Notes: generated by a model from the letters alone, not told the origin. A stretch of DNA of 64,000 nt from Cupriavidus cauae (GCF_008632125.1 NZ_VWRN01000035.1:124001-188000), one strand, 5' to 3'. Counted from the stretch's first letter, positions 38,491-50,857 are shown. Translations and numbers: made by a program.

Positions 38491-39495
38491 ATGAACGCAG
38501 ACCGATCGACCTCCAAGCCCACGCCCGTGATCGCCATCCATGGCGGGGCCGGCACCATCACCCGCGCCGCGATGGACGCGGACAAGGAAGCCCAATACAT
38601 CGCCGCGCTCGAACAGGCCCTGCGCGCGGGCCAGCGCCTGCTGGCGGACGGCGCCAGCGCCGTCGATGCCGTGACCGAAGCGGTGCGGCTGCTCGAGGAC
38701 TGTCCGCTGTTCAATGCCGGCAAGGGCGCCGTGCTGACCAACGCCGGCACCTATGAACTCGACGCCGCGGTAATGGACGGCGCCACCCGCGACGCCGGCG
38801 CGGTGGCCTGCGTCAAGCGCCTGCGCAATCCGGTACTGGCGGCGCGCGCCGTGATGGAACGCAGCGAGCATGTGCTGTTCGCCGCCGACGGCGCGGAAGC
38901 CTTCGCGCAGGCGCAGGGCCTGCCGCTGGTCGAGGCGGATTACTACTACACGCCGGAGCGCCATGCGCAATGGCAACGCGCCCGCGCGGGCAGCGGCATG
39001 GCCCTGCTCGATCACGACGCCGCCGCGCTGGCCGCGCGCGCCGACGCCGATGAGGCGGGCGGCGAGCCGCTCGATCCCGGCACCAAGTTCGGCACCGTCG
39101 GCGCGGTCGCGCTCGACGCCCAGGGCCGGCTCGCCGCGGCAACGTCCACCGGCGGCATCACCAACAAGCAGCTCGGCCGCGTCGGCGATACGCCGGTAAT
39201 CGGCGCCGGCTGCTATGCCGACGAACTGGTGGCGGTGTCGACCACCGGCACCGGCGAGATGTTCATCCGCGCGGTGGCGGCCTACGACATCTCGGCGCGC
39301 ATGCGCTATGCCGGCAGCTCGCTGGAGGCCGCGACGCATGCGGTCGTGATGCAGAGCCTGCCGGCGATCCAGGGCCGGGGCGGGCTGGTGGCGATCGACG
39401 CGGCCGGCAATGTCGCGCTGCCGTTCAACACCGAAGGCATGTACCGCGGTCATGCCCGCGTTGGCGAGCCGGTCCACGTGGCGATCTACCGCTGA
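38491..39495 (+). CDS. iaaA: isoaspartyl peptidase / L-asparaginase (Ntn hydrolase)
   Basis: A 334-residue plant-type asparaginase. It hydrolyses beta-aspartyl dipeptides and asparagine after self-cleavage. Motifs: [33 protein letters not shown], the self-cleavage site [12 protein letters not shown] with Thr as new N-terminal nucleophile, [20 protein letters not shown], and [10 protein letters not shown]. In E. coli iaaA likewise lies directly ahead of gsiABCD, supporting a shared role in peptide or glutathione use. Confidence 0.95.
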   Translation: MNADRSTSKPTPVIAIHGGAGTITRAAMDADKEAQYIAALEQALRAGQRLLADGASAVDAVTEAVRLLEDCPLFNAGKGAVLTNAGTYELDAAVMDGATRDAGAVACVKRLRNPVLAARAVMERSEHVLFAADGAEAFAQAQGLPLVEADYYYTPERHAQWQRARAGSGMALLDHDAAALAARADADEAGGEPLDPGTKFGTVGAVALDAQGRLAAATSTGGITNKQLGRVGDTPVIGAGCYADELVAVSTTGTGEMFIRAVAAYDISARMRYAGSSLEAATHAVVMQSLPAIQGRGGLVAIDAAGNVALPFNTEGMYRGHARVGEPVHVAIYR

Positions 39496-39526
39496 CCCCA
39501 TGCCCGCAGGTTTCGAGGAACACTCC

Positions 39527-41438
<1,912 letters not shown>

Positions 41439-41446
<8 letters not shown>

Positions 41447-41526
41447 GGCTGCCCGCGCCAACCCGCATTGTGCCGACCCGTATTGAGCCAACCGTGTTGG
41501 GCCAACCGTATTGAGCCAACCCGGGC
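41439..41526. repeat. tandem repeat, 14-15 bp units starting in the gsiA stop codon
   Basis: The word TATTGAGCCAACC or a close variant begins at 41441 (containing the gsiA TGA), 41466, 41481, 41495 and 41509; the last three are in 14-base phase. The array fills most of the gap before gsiB. Confidence 0.75.
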
Positions 41527-41590
41527 TGCAAGGCCGCCAAGAGCCGACCCAGCCCGATCACCCTGCCAGTCTTACCAAGGAGAATCGACA

Positions 41591-43159
41591 ATGATGCAAG
41601 CCAGTTTGTCCCGACGTGGCGCCGCGCGCCTGATTGCCGGCGGCCTGCTGATGGCCGCGTTTGCGGCCGGACCGGCCTTTGCCGCCAAGGACGCGGTGAT
41701 GGCGGTGGCCTCTACCTTCACCACGCTCGATCCCTACGATTCGAACGACACGCTGTCGCAGGCGGTCTCCAAGAGCTTCTACCAGGGCCTGTTCGGCCTG
41801 GACAAGGACATGAAGCTGGTCAACGTGCTGGCCGACAGCTATGACGTCAGCAAGGACGGACTGGTCTACACCATCAAGGTCAGGAAGGGCGTCAAGTTCC
41901 ACGACGGCACCAGCTTCGACGCCACCGCCGTCAAGGCCAATCTGGACCGCGTCACCGATCCGGCCAACAAGCTCAAGCGCTACACGCTGTTCAACCGCGT
42001 CGCGCGCACCGACGTGGTCGACCCGACCACCGTCAAGATCACGCTGAAGGAGCCGTTCTCGCCGTTCATCAACGTGCTGGCGCACCCGTCGGCCGTGATG
42101 ATTTCGCCGACCGCGCTGAAGAAGTACGGCAAGGACATCGCGTTCCATCCGGTCGGCACCGGTCCCTTCGAATTCGTCGAGTGGAAGCAGCCCGACCACC
42201 TGCGCGGCAAGAAGTTTGCCGGCTACTGGAAGAGCGGCCTGCCGAAGATCGACACGATCACCTGGAAGCCGGTGGTCGACAACAACAGCCGCTCGGCCAT
42301 CATGCAGACCGGCGAGGCCGACTTCGCCTTCAGCATTCCGTTCGAGCAGGCCGCGGTGCTGAAAGCCAGCCCGAAGGTCGACCTGATCGCGGCGCCGTCG
42401 ATCATCCAGCGCTACCTGTCGCTCAATACGCAGGTCAAGCCGTTCAACGATCCCAAGGTGCGCCAGGCGATCAACTACGCGATCAACAAGCAGGCGCTGG
42501 CCAAGGTGGCGTTCGCCGGCTATGCGGTCCCGGCCGAAGGCGTGGTGCCGCCGGGCGTCGATTTCGCCGAGAAGCTGGGCCCGTGGCCGTACGATCCGGC
42601 CAAGGCGCGCGCGCTGCTGAAGGAAGCCGGCTATCCGAACGGCTTCGAAACCACGCTGTGGTCCGCCTATAACCACACCACCGCGCAGAAGGTGATCCAG
42701 TTCGTGCAGCAGCAGCTGCAGCAGGTCGGCATCAAGGCCTCGGTGCAGGCGCTCGAGGCCGGCCAGCGCGTCGAGAAGGTCGAGAGCGTGCCCAGGCCCG
42801 AGGACGCCGGCGTGCGCATGTACTACGTCGGCTGGTCATCGTCGACCGGCGAATCGGACTGGGCGCTGCGTCCGCTGCTGGCGTCCGAATCGATGCCGCC
42901 CAAGCTGCTGAATACCGCGTACTACAAGAACGACCAGGTCGATGCCGACATCGCCGGCGCGCTGCGTACCACCGACCGCAACGAGAAGGCGCGGCTGTAC
43001 AAGGACGCGCAGCAGCGCATCTGGGCCGACGCCCCGTGGGCCTTCCTGGTGACCGAGCAGGTGCTGTATGCCCGCAGCAAGCGGCTGAGCGGCGCCTATG
43101 TGATGCCGGACGGCTCGTTCGAGTTCGAGAACATCGATATCAAGAGCAGCTCGCAGTAA
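41591..43159 (+). CDS. gsiB: peptide/glutathione ABC transporter substrate-binding protein
   Basis: A 522-residue cluster C (DppA/OppA-type) receptor. The signal peptide ends AGPAFAAKD near residue 31. Motifs: [67 protein letters not shown] and [22 protein letters not shown] precedes the ATG. Ligand is likely a short peptide or glutathione, judged from operon order. Confidence 0.94.
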   Translation: MMQASLSRRGAARLIAGGLLMAAFAAGPAFAAKDAVMAVASTFTTLDPYDSNDTLSQAVSKSFYQGLFGLDKDMKLVNVLADSYDVSKDGLVYTIKVRKGVKFHDGTSFDATAVKANLDRVTDPANKLKRYTLFNRVARTDVVDPTTVKITLKEPFSPFINVLAHPSAVMISPTALKKYGKDIAFHPVGTGPFEFVEWKQPDHLRGKKFAGYWKSGLPKIDTITWKPVVDNNSRSAIMQTGEADFAFSIPFEQAAVLKASPKVDLIAAPSIIQRYLSLNTQVKPFNDPKVRQAINYAINKQALAKVAFAGYAVPAEGVVPPGVDFAEKLGPWPYDPAKARALLKEAGYPNGFETTLWSAYNHTTAQKVIQFVQQQLQQVGIKASVQALEAGQRVEKVESVPRPEDAGVRMYYVGWSSSTGESDWALRPLLASESMPPKLLNTAYYKNDQVDADIAGALRTTDRNEKARLYKDAQQRIWADAPWAFLVTEQVLYARSKRLSGAYVMPDGSFEFENIDIKSSSQ

Positions 43160-43169
43160 GCCGCGCAGC

Positions 43170-43207
43170 GCCGCCCGCCCCAGGTATGCGGGGGCGGGGC
43201 GGGCGGC
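43170..43207 (+). terminator. large GC-rich hairpin in the gsiB-gsiC gap
   Basis: GCCGCCCGCCCC and GGGGCGGGCGGC are perfect 12-bp arms around a 14-base loop, 11 bases after the gsiB stop. A short T-run (TCTTTTG) follows a few bases later. It may slow read-through or protect the gsiB message from decay, giving more receptor than permease, as is common in ABC operons. Confidence 0.65.
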
Positions 43208-43306
43208 CGGCGGTCTTTTGCGGCCATCCTCATTGCCATTGTTGCAAGCCCCCCGGTGTCCGCGCCGGTCGCCGATTGCTGATCGGCGCGGACCCACGGA
43301 GTCGTC

Positions 43307-44227
43307 ATGTTGAATTACTTTCTGAAGCGCGTGCTGGGCGTGGTGCCGACGATGCTGATCGTCGCGGTGCTGGTCTTCCTGTTCGTGCATCTGCTGCCCG
43401 GCGATCCGGCGCGGCTCGCCGCGGGACCGGAGGCCGATGCCGCCACCGTCGAACTGGTGCGCAAGGACCTGGGCCTGGACAAGCCGCTGCACGAGCAGTT
43501 CGTCACCTTCTTCGGCAATGCGCTGCAAGGGGAGTTCGGCAACTCGCTGCGCACCAAGCGCCCGGTCAGCGAGGAGATCGGCGACCGTTTCTTCCCGACG
43601 CTGTGGCTGACCGTCGCCTCGATGCTGTGGGCCGTGGTGTTCGGCATGCTGATCGGCATCGGCTCGGCGGTCTGGCGCAATCGCTGGCCGGACCGCATCG
43701 GCATGACGCTTGCGGTGTCGGGCATCTCGTTCCCGGCCTTCGCCCTCGGCATGCTGCTGATGGAGATCTTCTCGGTCCAGCTCGGCTGGCTGCCGTCGAT
43801 CGGCGCGGAAAGCTGGAAGCACTACATCCTGCCGTCGTTGACGCTCGGCGCCGCCGTGGCCGCCGTGATGGCGCGCTTTACGCGGGCGTCGTTCGTCGAG
43901 GTGCTGCAGGAAGATTACGTGCGTACGGCGCGCGCCAAGGGCGTGCGCGAGTCGCTGGTGGTCGCCAAGCACTGCCTGCGCAACGCGATGATCCCGGTCG
44001 TCACGATGATGGGCCTGCAGTTCGGCTTCCTGCTGGGCGGCTCGATCGTCGTCGAGAAGGTGTTCAACTGGCCCGGCCTCGGCCGGCTGCTGGTCGATGC
44101 CGTCGAGATGCGCGACTACCCGGTGATCCAGGCCGAGGTGCTGCTGTTCTCGCTCGAATTCATCCTGATCAATCTGGTGGTAGATCTGCTGTACACGGTG
44201 ATCAACCCCACCATCCGCTACAAGTGA
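43307..44227 (+). CDS. gsiC: peptide/glutathione ABC transporter permease
   Basis: A 306-residue DppB/OppB-type permease with six helices. It opens [20 protein letters not shown] and [16 protein letters not shown]. The ATPase-contact loop reads [19 protein letters not shown], and the C-terminus [20 protein letters not shown] is typical of the family. Confidence 0.95.
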   Translation: MLNYFLKRVLGVVPTMLIVAVLVFLFVHLLPGDPARLAAGPEADAATVELVRKDLGLDKPLHEQFVTFFGNALQGEFGNSLRTKRPVSEEIGDRFFPTLWLTVASMLWAVVFGMLIGIGSAVWRNRWPDRIGMTLAVSGISFPAFALGMLLMEIFSVQLGWLPSIGAESWKHYILPSLTLGAAVAAVMARFTRASFVEVLQEDYVRTARAKGVRESLVVAKHCLRNAMIPVVTMMGLQFGFLLGGSIVVEKVFNWPGLGRLLVDAVEMRDYPVIQAEVLLFSLEFILINLVVDLLYTVINPTIRYK

Positions 44228-44235
44228 GGCCGTCC

Positions 44236-45150
44236 ATGACCGAGCTATCGACCGTGGCCAACGAGGCCGCCGTGCCGGGCGCGGCGGCGCAGGCCGAGCC
44301 CGTCCGCACGCCGTGGAGCGAATTCTGGCGCAAGTTCCGCCGCCAGCATCTGGCGCTGGCCGCCGGTGTGTTCGTGATCCTGCTGGTGATCGTCGCCGTG
44401 CTGTCGCCGCAGCTGGTGCCCTACGATCCCGAGAACTACTTCGACTACGACGCGCTGAACGCCGGGCCGTCGGCGGCGCACTGGTTCGGCGTCGATTCGC
44501 TGGGCCGCGACATCTTCAGCCGCATCCTGGCCGGCACGCGCATCTCGCTGGCCGCCGGCTTCTTCTCGGTGATCGTCGGCGCCATCGTCGGCACGCTGCT
44601 GGGCCTGCTGGCGGGCTACTACGAGGGCTGGTGGGACCGGATCGTGATGCGGATCTCCGACGTGCTGTTCGCGTTTCCGGGCATCCTGCTGGCGATCGGC
44701 ATCGTCGCCATCCTGGGCAACGGCATGGTCAACGTGGTGTTCGCGGTGGCGATCTTCAGCATCCCGGCGTTCGCGCGGCTGGTGCGGGGCAACACGCTGA
44801 TGCTCAAGCGGCTGACCTATATCGAGGCCGCGCGCAGCATCGGCGCGTCCGACTGGACCATCCTGATGCGGCATATCCTGCCGGGCACGATCTCGTCGAT
44901 CGTCGTCTATTTCTCGATGCGGATCGGCACCTCGATCATCACCGCGGCCAGCCTGTCCTTCCTCGGCCTGGGCGCGCAGCCGCCGACGCCCGAGTGGGGC
45001 GCGATGCTGAACGAGGCGCGCGCCGACATGGTCACGGCCCCGCATGTGGCGATCTTTCCCAGCCTGGCGATCTTCCTGACCGTGCTGGCGTTCAACCTGC
45101 TGGGCGACGGGCTGCGCGACGCGCTCGATCCGAAGATCGACCGCCGCTGA
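44236..45150 (+). CDS. gsiD: peptide/glutathione ABC transporter permease
   Basis: A 304-residue DppC/OppC-type permease. Motifs: [40 protein letters not shown], contact loop [20 protein letters not shown], and [18 protein letters not shown]. The start lies eight bases after the gsiC stop. Confidence 0.95.
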   Translation: MTELSTVANEAAVPGAAAQAEPVRTPWSEFWRKFRRQHLALAAGVFVILLVIVAVLSPQLVPYDPENYFDYDALNAGPSAAHWFGVDSLGRDIFSRILAGTRISLAAGFFSVIVGAIVGTLLGLLAGYYEGWWDRIVMRISDVLFAFPGILLAIGIVAILGNGMVNVVFAVAIFSIPAFARLVRGNTLMLKRLTYIEAARSIGASDWTILMRHILPGTISSIVVYFSMRIGTSIITAASLSFLGLGAQPPTPEWGAMLNEARADMVTAPHVAIFPSLAIFLTVLAFNLLGDGLRDALDPKIDRR

Positions 45151-45165
45151 CGGAGGGCCATCGCG

Positions 45166-46365
45166 ATGCCGCACGAACCCTCCGTCGCGCCGGACTTGCC
45201 TGCACCGGGCGTTCCTCCGCATATCGGCGACCTGCCGGCGGGCGCACGCAATGCGATCACCGATGTGCCGGGCGTGCGCGTCGGACATTGCACGCTGGCC
45301 GATGGCGCGGTGCAGACCGGCGTCACGGTGGTGCTGCCGCACGCCGGCGATCCGTATCTGGACAAGGTTCCGGCCGCGGCCGCGGTGATCAACGGCTTCG
45401 GCAAGAGCATCGGGCTGGTGCAAGTCGACGAGCTTGGTGTACTGGAGACGCCGATCGCGCTGACCAACACCTTTGCGGTCGGCGCCGTGGCGCAGGCGCA
45501 GATCCGGCAGGCGATCGCGGCCCACGCCGAGATCGGCCGCGGCTGGCCCACCGTCAATCCGCTGGTGTTCGAATGCAATGACGGCTATCTGAACGACATC
45601 CAGGCGATGGCCATCGGCGAAACGCACTATCGGCAGGCCTGCGCCGCGGCCGGCGCCGATGTTGCGCAGGGCGCGGTCGGGGCAGGGCGCGGCATGTCGG
45701 CGTTCGGCGTCAAGGGCGGCATCGGCACGGCGTCGCGGCTTGCGGGGCCTTATCGCGTGGGTGCGCTGGTGCTGGCGAACTACGGCACGCCGGCGATGCT
45801 GACGGTCGCCGGCAGGCGGGTCGGTGCCGAACTGGCGCAGCGGCTGGCCGCGCCCACTGCAACGGACGCCGCCACAACGAACGCCGCCACAACGAACGCC
45901 GCCACAACGAACGCCGCCGCAACGGACGCTGCGCCCGCTGCAACGGACGCGGGGCGGGCCGCAACGGACGCCGCGCAGACTGCCGCCGATTCCGGGCCGG
46001 AGAAGGGCTCGATCATCATGATCGTTGCCACCGACGCGCCGCTCGATTCCCGCCAGCTGGGACGGCTGGCGCGGCGTGCCGGCGCGGGGCTGGCACGCAC
46101 CGGATCGGTCTACGGTCATGGCTCCGGCGATATCGCGCTGGCCTTCAGCACCGCCTATACCGTGCCGCACGACGCCGCCACGCCGATGCCGGCCGTCGCG
46201 ATGGTCCACGAGACCGAGCTCGATCCGCTGTTCCATGCCGTGGCCGACAGCGTCGAGCAGGCCATCCTGCATGCGCTGTGGCACGCCGAGACCGTCAGCG
46301 GCCGCGACGGCCATTGCCGCCGCAGCCTGCTGTCGTGGATGCCTGAATTGAATTTCGCCGACTGA
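45166..46365 (+). CDS. P1-family (DmpA/BapA-like) self-processing aminopeptidase
   Basis: A 399-residue member of peptidase family S58/P1. Motifs: GNAITDVPGVRVGHCTL-type opening (NAITDVPGVRVGHCTLADG), TVVLPHAGDPYLDKVPAAAA, NPLVFECNDGYLND and GVKGGIGTASRL. The family cleaves itself at a Gly-Ser bond to form alpha and beta subunits; the matching site here is Gly281-Ser282 in EKGSIIMIVATDAP. Residues of about 230-272, just ahead of it, are an Ala/Thr/Asn/Asp repeat absent from usual members. The enzyme may remove N-terminal or beta-amino-acid residues from imported peptides. It follows gsiD by 15 bases. Confidence 0.9.
   Translation: MPHEPSVAPDLPAPGVPPHIGDLPAGARNAITDVPGVRVGHCTLADGAVQTGVTVVLPHAGDPYLDKVPAAAAVINGFGKSIGLVQVDELGVLETPIALTNTFAVGAVAQAQIRQAIAAHAEIGRGWPTVNPLVFECNDGYLNDIQAMAIGETHYRQACAAAGADVAQGAVGAGRGMSAFGVKGGIGTASRLAGPYRVGALVLANYGTPAMLTVAGRRVGAELAQRLAAPTATDAATTNAATTNAATTNAAATDAAPAATDAGRAATDAAQTAADSGPEKGSIIMIVATDAPLDSRQLGRLARRAGAGLARTGSVYGHGSGDIALAFSTAYTVPHDAATPMPAVAMVHETELDPLFHAVADSVEQAILHALWHAETVSGRDGHCRRSLLSWMPELNFAD
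45858..45979 (+). repeat. in-frame tandem repeat (15-bp and relatives) in the P1 peptidase
   Basis: Perfect 15-base units GCCGCCACAACGAAC (AATTN in protein) in the centre are flanked by diverged relatives of GCAACGGACGC. The translated segment (about residues 230-272) is Ala/Thr/Asn/Asp-rich and ends ten residues before the predicted self-cleavage site. Confidence 0.9.
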
Positions 46366-46367
46366 AC

Positions 46368-46441
46368 CGCGCACGCCGCCGCTGCGGTCGGCGCGCGCCA
46401 TTCCCGCGTGCGTCGCCGCTGCGTTTTGCGCGCGCCATTCC
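46368..46441. repeat. two 37-bp direct repeats filling a gene junction
   Basis: Units 46368-46404 and 46405-46441 differ at few positions and share the ends GTCGCCGCTGCG-like and GCGCGCCATTCC. They take up all but three of the bases between the P1 stop and the M55 start, so the downstream gene has no ordinary ribosome site. Confidence 0.85.
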
Positions 46442-46442
46442 C

Positions 46443-47273
46443 ATGAAGATCCTGATCTCCACCGATATCGAGGGCGTCGCCGGCGTCTTCCATCCCGAAC
46501 AGACGCGCCCGGGCAATGGCGAGTACGAGCGCGCCCGCGCCTGGATGACGCGCGAAGCCGACGCCGCGGCGCGGGGCGCCTTCGCGGCCGGGGCCGAGGC
46601 CGTCTGGGTCAACGACTCGCATGGGGGCTTCCGCAACCTGCTGCCGGACCTGCTGGACCCCCGTGTGCGCATCGTGCTAGGCAAGCCGCGCTACGCCGGC
46701 ATGATGAGCGGGATCGAGCAGGATTGCGACGGCGTGCTGATGATCGGCTATCACGGCCGCGCGCAAGGCCGCGGCATCCTGGCGCATACGATCAACAGCA
46801 GCGCGTTCGCCAGCGTGACGATCGGCGGCATCGAACTCGGCGAAGCGGGGCTGTACGCCGCGCTGGCGGGCGAGGCCGATGTGCCGGTGCTGATGGCGAG
46901 CGGCGACGATGTCTTCGTCGAGGAAACGTCGGCGCTGATGCCGTGGGTGCGCTACGTGGCCACCAAGCGCGCGCAGGGGCAGGGCAGCGGGGATTCGATG
47001 ACGCCGGCGGCTGCGTGCGAGGCGATCGGCGCGGCCGCGCAAGCCGCGGTCCGCGCGCTGCGGACCGATCCGGCCGGGGCCCGGCCCTTCACCATTCCTG
47101 GCCCCGTCACGTGCCAATTGCGCACCCTGACGCCCGCGCACGCCGACCTGTTCTGCCAATGGCCCACGCTGCGGCGGCTCGATGGCGTCACGCTGAGTTT
47201 CGATGCGCCCAGCGTGACCGACGCGGTGCGCATGCTGAACTGCCTGTCGGCGATGTCGTTCATGCTGCGGTAG
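46443..47273 (+). CDS. M55-family D-aminopeptidase (DppA-like)
   Basis: A 276-residue zinc aminopeptidase of the M55 family. Metal-binding motifs: ISTDIEGVAGV at the start, NDSHGGFRNLLPDLL, and GYHGRAQGRG. The family releases N-terminal D-amino acids from peptides such as those from cell-wall turnover. It is the last gene of the RpiR-iaaA-gsi-P1 cluster and would finish degradation of imported peptides. Confidence 0.93.
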   Translation: MKILISTDIEGVAGVFHPEQTRPGNGEYERARAWMTREADAAARGAFAAGAEAVWVNDSHGGFRNLLPDLLDPRVRIVLGKPRYAGMMSGIEQDCDGVLMIGYHGRAQGRGILAHTINSSAFASVTIGGIELGEAGLYAALAGEADVPVLMASGDDVFVEETSALMPWVRYVATKRAQGQGSGDSMTPAAACEAIGAAAQAAVRALRTDPAGARPFTIPGPVTCQLRTLTPAHADLFCQWPTLRRLDGVTLSFDAPSVTDAVRMLNCLSAMSFMLR

Positions 47274-47300
47274 CCGCGAATGGGGCAGCGTGGGTTTTCT

Positions 47301-47326
47301 CCCCTCTCCCGCTTGCGGGAGAGGGG
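47301..47326. terminator. palindromic extragenic element between convergent genes
   Basis: CCCCTCTCCCGC and GCGGGAGAGGGG are perfect 12-bp arms around TT, preceded by TTTT. A related imperfect palindrome of the same CCCTCGCCCCC / GAGGGGGAGGG type follows at 47391-47413. Sequences of this kind are dispersed repeats in many high-GC proteobacteria. Here the pair separates the M55 gene from the convergent phoD gene and may terminate both. Confidence 0.7.
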
Positions 47327-47460
47327 CGGGAGAGAAGGCAAATGGCAGCCGCTATGTCGCTGCAGTTTGAAACCACCTCCTTCTCCCCAACCCTCGCCCC
47401 CGTGAGGGGGAGGGAGAATTCCGCCGACAAGAATCAGTGCCGGCCCGCCGGCGCCCAACC

Positions 47461-49065
47461 TCAAGCCACCGGCAACGTCTTGCTGAACACGCTGACGCCA
47501 TCGAGGTCGCGCAGGTCCACCGTCAGTGCCTTCGTCGACGGATCGATATTGACCTCGCCGAAGAACTGGAAGCCCGAATAGGGCGACAGGTTCGCCTGGC
47601 CCGCGGGCGGCGCCTTCTGGAAGACCAGCTGCGGGCCGAAGGTGGCGTCGAGCTGGTTGGGGCCGAAGGTCCCGGCGTTCAGCGGGCCGGCCACGAACTC
47701 CCAGAACGGCGAGAAATCGGTGAACTGTGCCTTCGACGGATCGTAGTAGTGCGCGGCGCAATAGTGCACGTCGGCGGTCAGCCAGACCACATTGGGCACG
47801 CCCTTGATGGCGCGCAGCAGCCGCGCGGTTTCCAGCTCGCGGCCCAGCGCCGCGCCGTCGTTGCCGTTGGCGATCGCTTCCCAGCGGGCGTTGCCGGCCG
47901 CGTCCTTGCCGTCCGGCACCCACAGGCCGATCGGCATGTCGGCGGCGATGATCTTCCACGTGGCCTGCGATTGCTTCACGCCGTTGACCAGCCATTCCAG
48001 CTGCTCGTTGCCGAGGAACACCGTGTCGCCGTTCTCGGTGGTCTGCAGGTTGGCGGTATTGCCGCCACGATACGTGCGCATGTCGAGGACGAACACGTCC
48101 AGCAGCGGGCCGTAGGAAACCTTGCGATAGAGCGTTTGCTCTGACGCGGTGCTGCCGATCCGCATCGGCGCATATTCGCGGAAGGCCTGGGTGGCGCGGG
48201 CGACCAGCGTGGCGATGTTCTTCTCGGTGTAGCGCGCGTCGGCGCTCAGGTCCTTGGTGGGCGACCAGTTGTTGGTGACCTCATGGTCGTCCCATTGCCA
48301 GATCTGCGGCACCTCGGCCGAGAAGCGGCGCACGTTCTCGTCCATCAGGTTGTAGCGATAGCGGCCGCGGTATTCGTCCAGCGTTTCGGCGACCTTGGAG
48401 ACCTCCGGCGTCACCAGGTTCTTCCACACGCGGCCGTTCTCGGCGGTGGCCTCGGCCAGGATCGGGCCGTCCGCGTAGATCGTGTCGCCGCTGTGCAGGA
48501 AGAAGTCCGGCTCGCGGCGGCGCATCGCCTCGAAGATCTTCATGCCGCCGAACTCGGTATTGATGCCCCAGCCCTGGCCCGCGACGTCGCCACCCCAGAC
48601 GAAGCGCACGGGGCGATTGGCGTCGGTGCGCGGGATCGTGCGGAACTGGCCCGGCACCACCACGCCGGTCGCGCGCGGATTGTCGATGCTGTCACAGGCG
48701 ACGCGCAGGAAGATCGATTCGCCGGCCGGCAGGCCCGACAGCTCCACGCGGCCGGTGAAATCGGACGCGGCGCTGACGGTGGGGCCGAGCACCTTGCGCG
48801 GATTGCGGAAGCTGTCGGTGGTGTCGTACTCCACGCGCAGCTGCGCGGCGCGGTCGGCGCGCGCCCAGACCACCGCGCGTCCATCGCCCACATCGCCGAT
48901 CTGGATGCCGTACGGCAGCTTGGGCCGCTCGCTGTCGGGCACGATGACCGCCGGCGCCTCGGGCGAGTCGTCGGAGCCGCAGGCGGTCAGGCCGAGGCTG
49001 GTGCCGAGGCCGAGCGCGCCGGTGTGGATCAGGAAACGTCGACGGGGGTAGGGGGATCGGGTCAT
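47461..49065 (-). CDS. phoD: PhoD-family alkaline phosphatase/phosphodiesterase, exported
   Basis: A 534-residue metal-dependent phosphoesterase. The N-terminus has a Tat signal (PRRRFLIHTGALGLGTSLGL) and a possible lipobox LTAC. An N-terminal beta-sandwich (about 45-145) precedes the catalytic domain with RFVWGGDVAGQGW, FLHSGDTIYADGP, WDDHEVTNNW and WLTADVHYCAAHY, which hold metal-binding Asp, Asn and His. It frees phosphate from phosphodiesters or teichoic-acid-like polymers. No obvious Pho box was seen in the short upstream gap. Confidence 0.93.
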   Translation of the reverse strand: MTRSPYPRRRFLIHTGALGLGTSLGLTACGSDDSPEAPAVIVPDSERPKLPYGIQIGDVGDGRAVVWARADRAAQLRVEYDTTDSFRNPRKVLGPTVSAASDFTGRVELSGLPAGESIFLRVACDSIDNPRATGVVVPGQFRTIPRTDANRPVRFVWGGDVAGQGWGINTEFGGMKIFEAMRRREPDFFLHSGDTIYADGPILAEATAENGRVWKNLVTPEVSKVAETLDEYRGRYRYNLMDENVRRFSAEVPQIWQWDDHEVTNNWSPTKDLSADARYTEKNIATLVARATQAFREYAPMRIGSTASEQTLYRKVSYGPLLDVFVLDMRTYRGGNTANLQTTENGDTVFLGNEQLEWLVNGVKQSQATWKIIAADMPIGLWVPDGKDAAGNARWEAIANGNDGAALGRELETARLLRAIKGVPNVVWLTADVHYCAAHYYDPSKAQFTDFSPFWEFVAGPLNAGTFGPNQLDATFGPQLVFQKAPPAGQANLSPYSGFQFFGEVNIDPSTKALTVDLRDLDGVSVFSKTLPVA

Positions 49066-49249
49066 GTCCTGCCTCTCGGGTGTGGGGAAGGGAAAGGCAG
49101 GACCTTAGCTGGCGATTGCGAAAGAATGATGAAAGCCGGCGCCGGCCGGGACAGGCGTGCGGCGGACGCGCGGCAGACGCGAGGCAAGCGGGATGGCATG
49201 GTCGTTGCGGAACACCGGTTCCTGCGTACCAACAATCAAGGAGATGGCG

Positions 49250-49687
49250 ATGAATCCCTCGCAACCCGGCACGAATCAGGGCGGTGCCAGCATCGTAGGA
49301 TCGGGCGTCGGTGAAGGCCCCGGCCCGGAAGTGATGGCGGCCTCCAGCCTCGAGGACACCAAGGTCTATTCGTCCGACGGCGAGCACGTCGGCGAGATCA
49401 GCGAAATCATGCTCGACGTACCGCGCGGCCGCATTGCCTATGCCGTGCTGACCACCGGCGGCTTTCTGGGCATGGGCGACACGCTGCACGCGATTCCGTG
49501 GAACGCGCTGGTCATGGATACCGACCAGAAATGCTTCCGCCTCGGCATCACGGCCGACCGCATCAAGTCGGCGCCCGGCTTCAACAAGGACCAGTGGCCG
49601 CGCATGGCGGACCCGCAATGGGGAACGCAGCTGCACCAGTACTACGAGCGCGAGCCGTATTGGCTGTCCGGCGGCGGCACGCTGTGA
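49250..49687 (+). CDS. PRC-barrel domain protein
   Basis: A 145-residue protein. Residues of about 28-105 form a PRC-barrel (SSLEDTKVYSSDGEHVGEIS, IMLDVPRGRIAYAVLTTGGF, LHAIPWNAL). Such small stand-alone proteins are common in Burkholderiales and often stress-linked, but their function is not established. AAGGAGA precedes the ATG; the frame is open 31 codons upstream. Confidence 0.88.
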   Translation: MNPSQPGTNQGGASIVGSGVGEGPGPEVMAASSLEDTKVYSSDGEHVGEISEIMLDVPRGRIAYAVLTTGGFLGMGDTLHAIPWNALVMDTDQKCFRLGITADRIKSAPGFNKDQWPRMADPQWGTQLHQYYEREPYWLSGGGTL

Positions 49688-49698
49688 TATCGGCGGCG

Positions 49699-49725
49699 CG
49701 CACCGCATGCCTTCCATGCGGGCGC
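49699..49725. terminator. hairpin downstream of PRC-barrel gene
   Basis: CCGCATG (49703) and CATGCGG (49715) pair around a short CCTTC loop, with flanking GCGC able to extend the stem. It lies between convergent genes; a T-rich stretch (TCGTTCTTA) follows. Confidence 0.5.
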
Positions 49726-49879
49726 GTCGTTCTTACAGCGGCATGTAATTCCGCAATGGGCGACGTGGCCGCAGGCGGCGCGCCCCACGTTGCAGGCAGT
49801 CCCCGCTAGATCACCCTGGCCGCGCAAAACGCGGCCAGTTGCGTGGCGGGGGGGTTCTGGCGTTGTCAGCGAAGGGGCC

Positions 49880-50857
49880 TCAATCGAGGCGCGTGCCGGT
49901 CGCCTCGACCTGAGCGGCCCACCAGGCTGTCTCGCTGCGGATCTGCGCGGCGAACGCTTCGGGGCTGTTGCCGACGGGCTCGGCGCCCAGTTCGATCACC
50001 CGCTTGCGCATCTCCGGCGTGGCCAGGATGCGGGCGCAGGCTTGATGCAGCTTGTCGATGACGGGCTTGGGCGTGCCGGCCGGCGCCATCAGGCCCTTCC
50101 AAGCGGTGACCAGATAGCCCTTGACGCCCGCCTCGTCGAAGGTCGGCACATCGGGCAGCGCGGCGGCGCGCTTGTCGCTGGCGACCGCGATCGGCCGCAG
50201 CTTGCCCGCCTGCACCTGGGCCAGCAGCGCCGGCATGTTGTCGATCATCAGATCGATATGCCCCGCCATCAGGTCGGCGACGGCCGGGCCGCTGCCCTTG
50301 TAGGGGACGTGCTGCATCTTCAGGCCGGCGGTGCGGTTCAGCAGCTCGCCGCCGAGATGGGCGACGGTGCCGTTGCCGGGCGAGCCGAACGACAGCTTGC
50401 CCGGATGGCTGCGCGCATGGGCGAGGAACTCGGACAGGTTGCGTACCGGCAGCTGGGCCTTCACCGCCATCAGGTTGTGCTCGCGCGCCAGCACCGTGAC
50501 GGGCGCCAGGTCGCGCGCGGGATCGAACGGCATCTTGCTGTACAGGCTCGGATTGATCACGGTAGGGCCTGCCGCGGCGAGCAGCAGCGTCTAGCCATCG
50601 GGCGCGGCGCGCGCCACGCTTTCGCCGGCGATATTGCCGCCCGCGCCGGGCTTGTTCTCGACCACTACCACCTGGCCCAGCTCTGTCTTCAGGCGATCGG
50701 CGAGCAGGCGCGCCAGGATATCGGACGAACCGCCGGGCGCGAACGGCACCACCAGGCGGATCGGCTTGCCGGGATAGGCCGCGTCGGCGCGGGCCGCGCC
50801 GCTCAGCGTGGCGGTGCCGATCGCCAGGGCGATGGTGGCGACAAGGGTCTTGAACAT
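49880..50857 (-). pseudogene. Bug-family solute-binding protein interrupted by an amber codon
   Basis: Both parts of a full TctC-like receptor lie in one frame: signal peptide and [30 protein letters not shown], up to ARAAPDG; then TLLLAAAGPTVINPSLYSK and the rest to the normal C-terminus. They are separated by one TAG (50591-50593). Each intact homologue in the window has Tyr there (DGYTL), so the TAG is a TAC or TAT to TAG change. Start and AGGAGA ribosome site are intact. It may be a recent nonsense mutation, a base-calling error or a suppressed codon. Confidence 0.9.
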
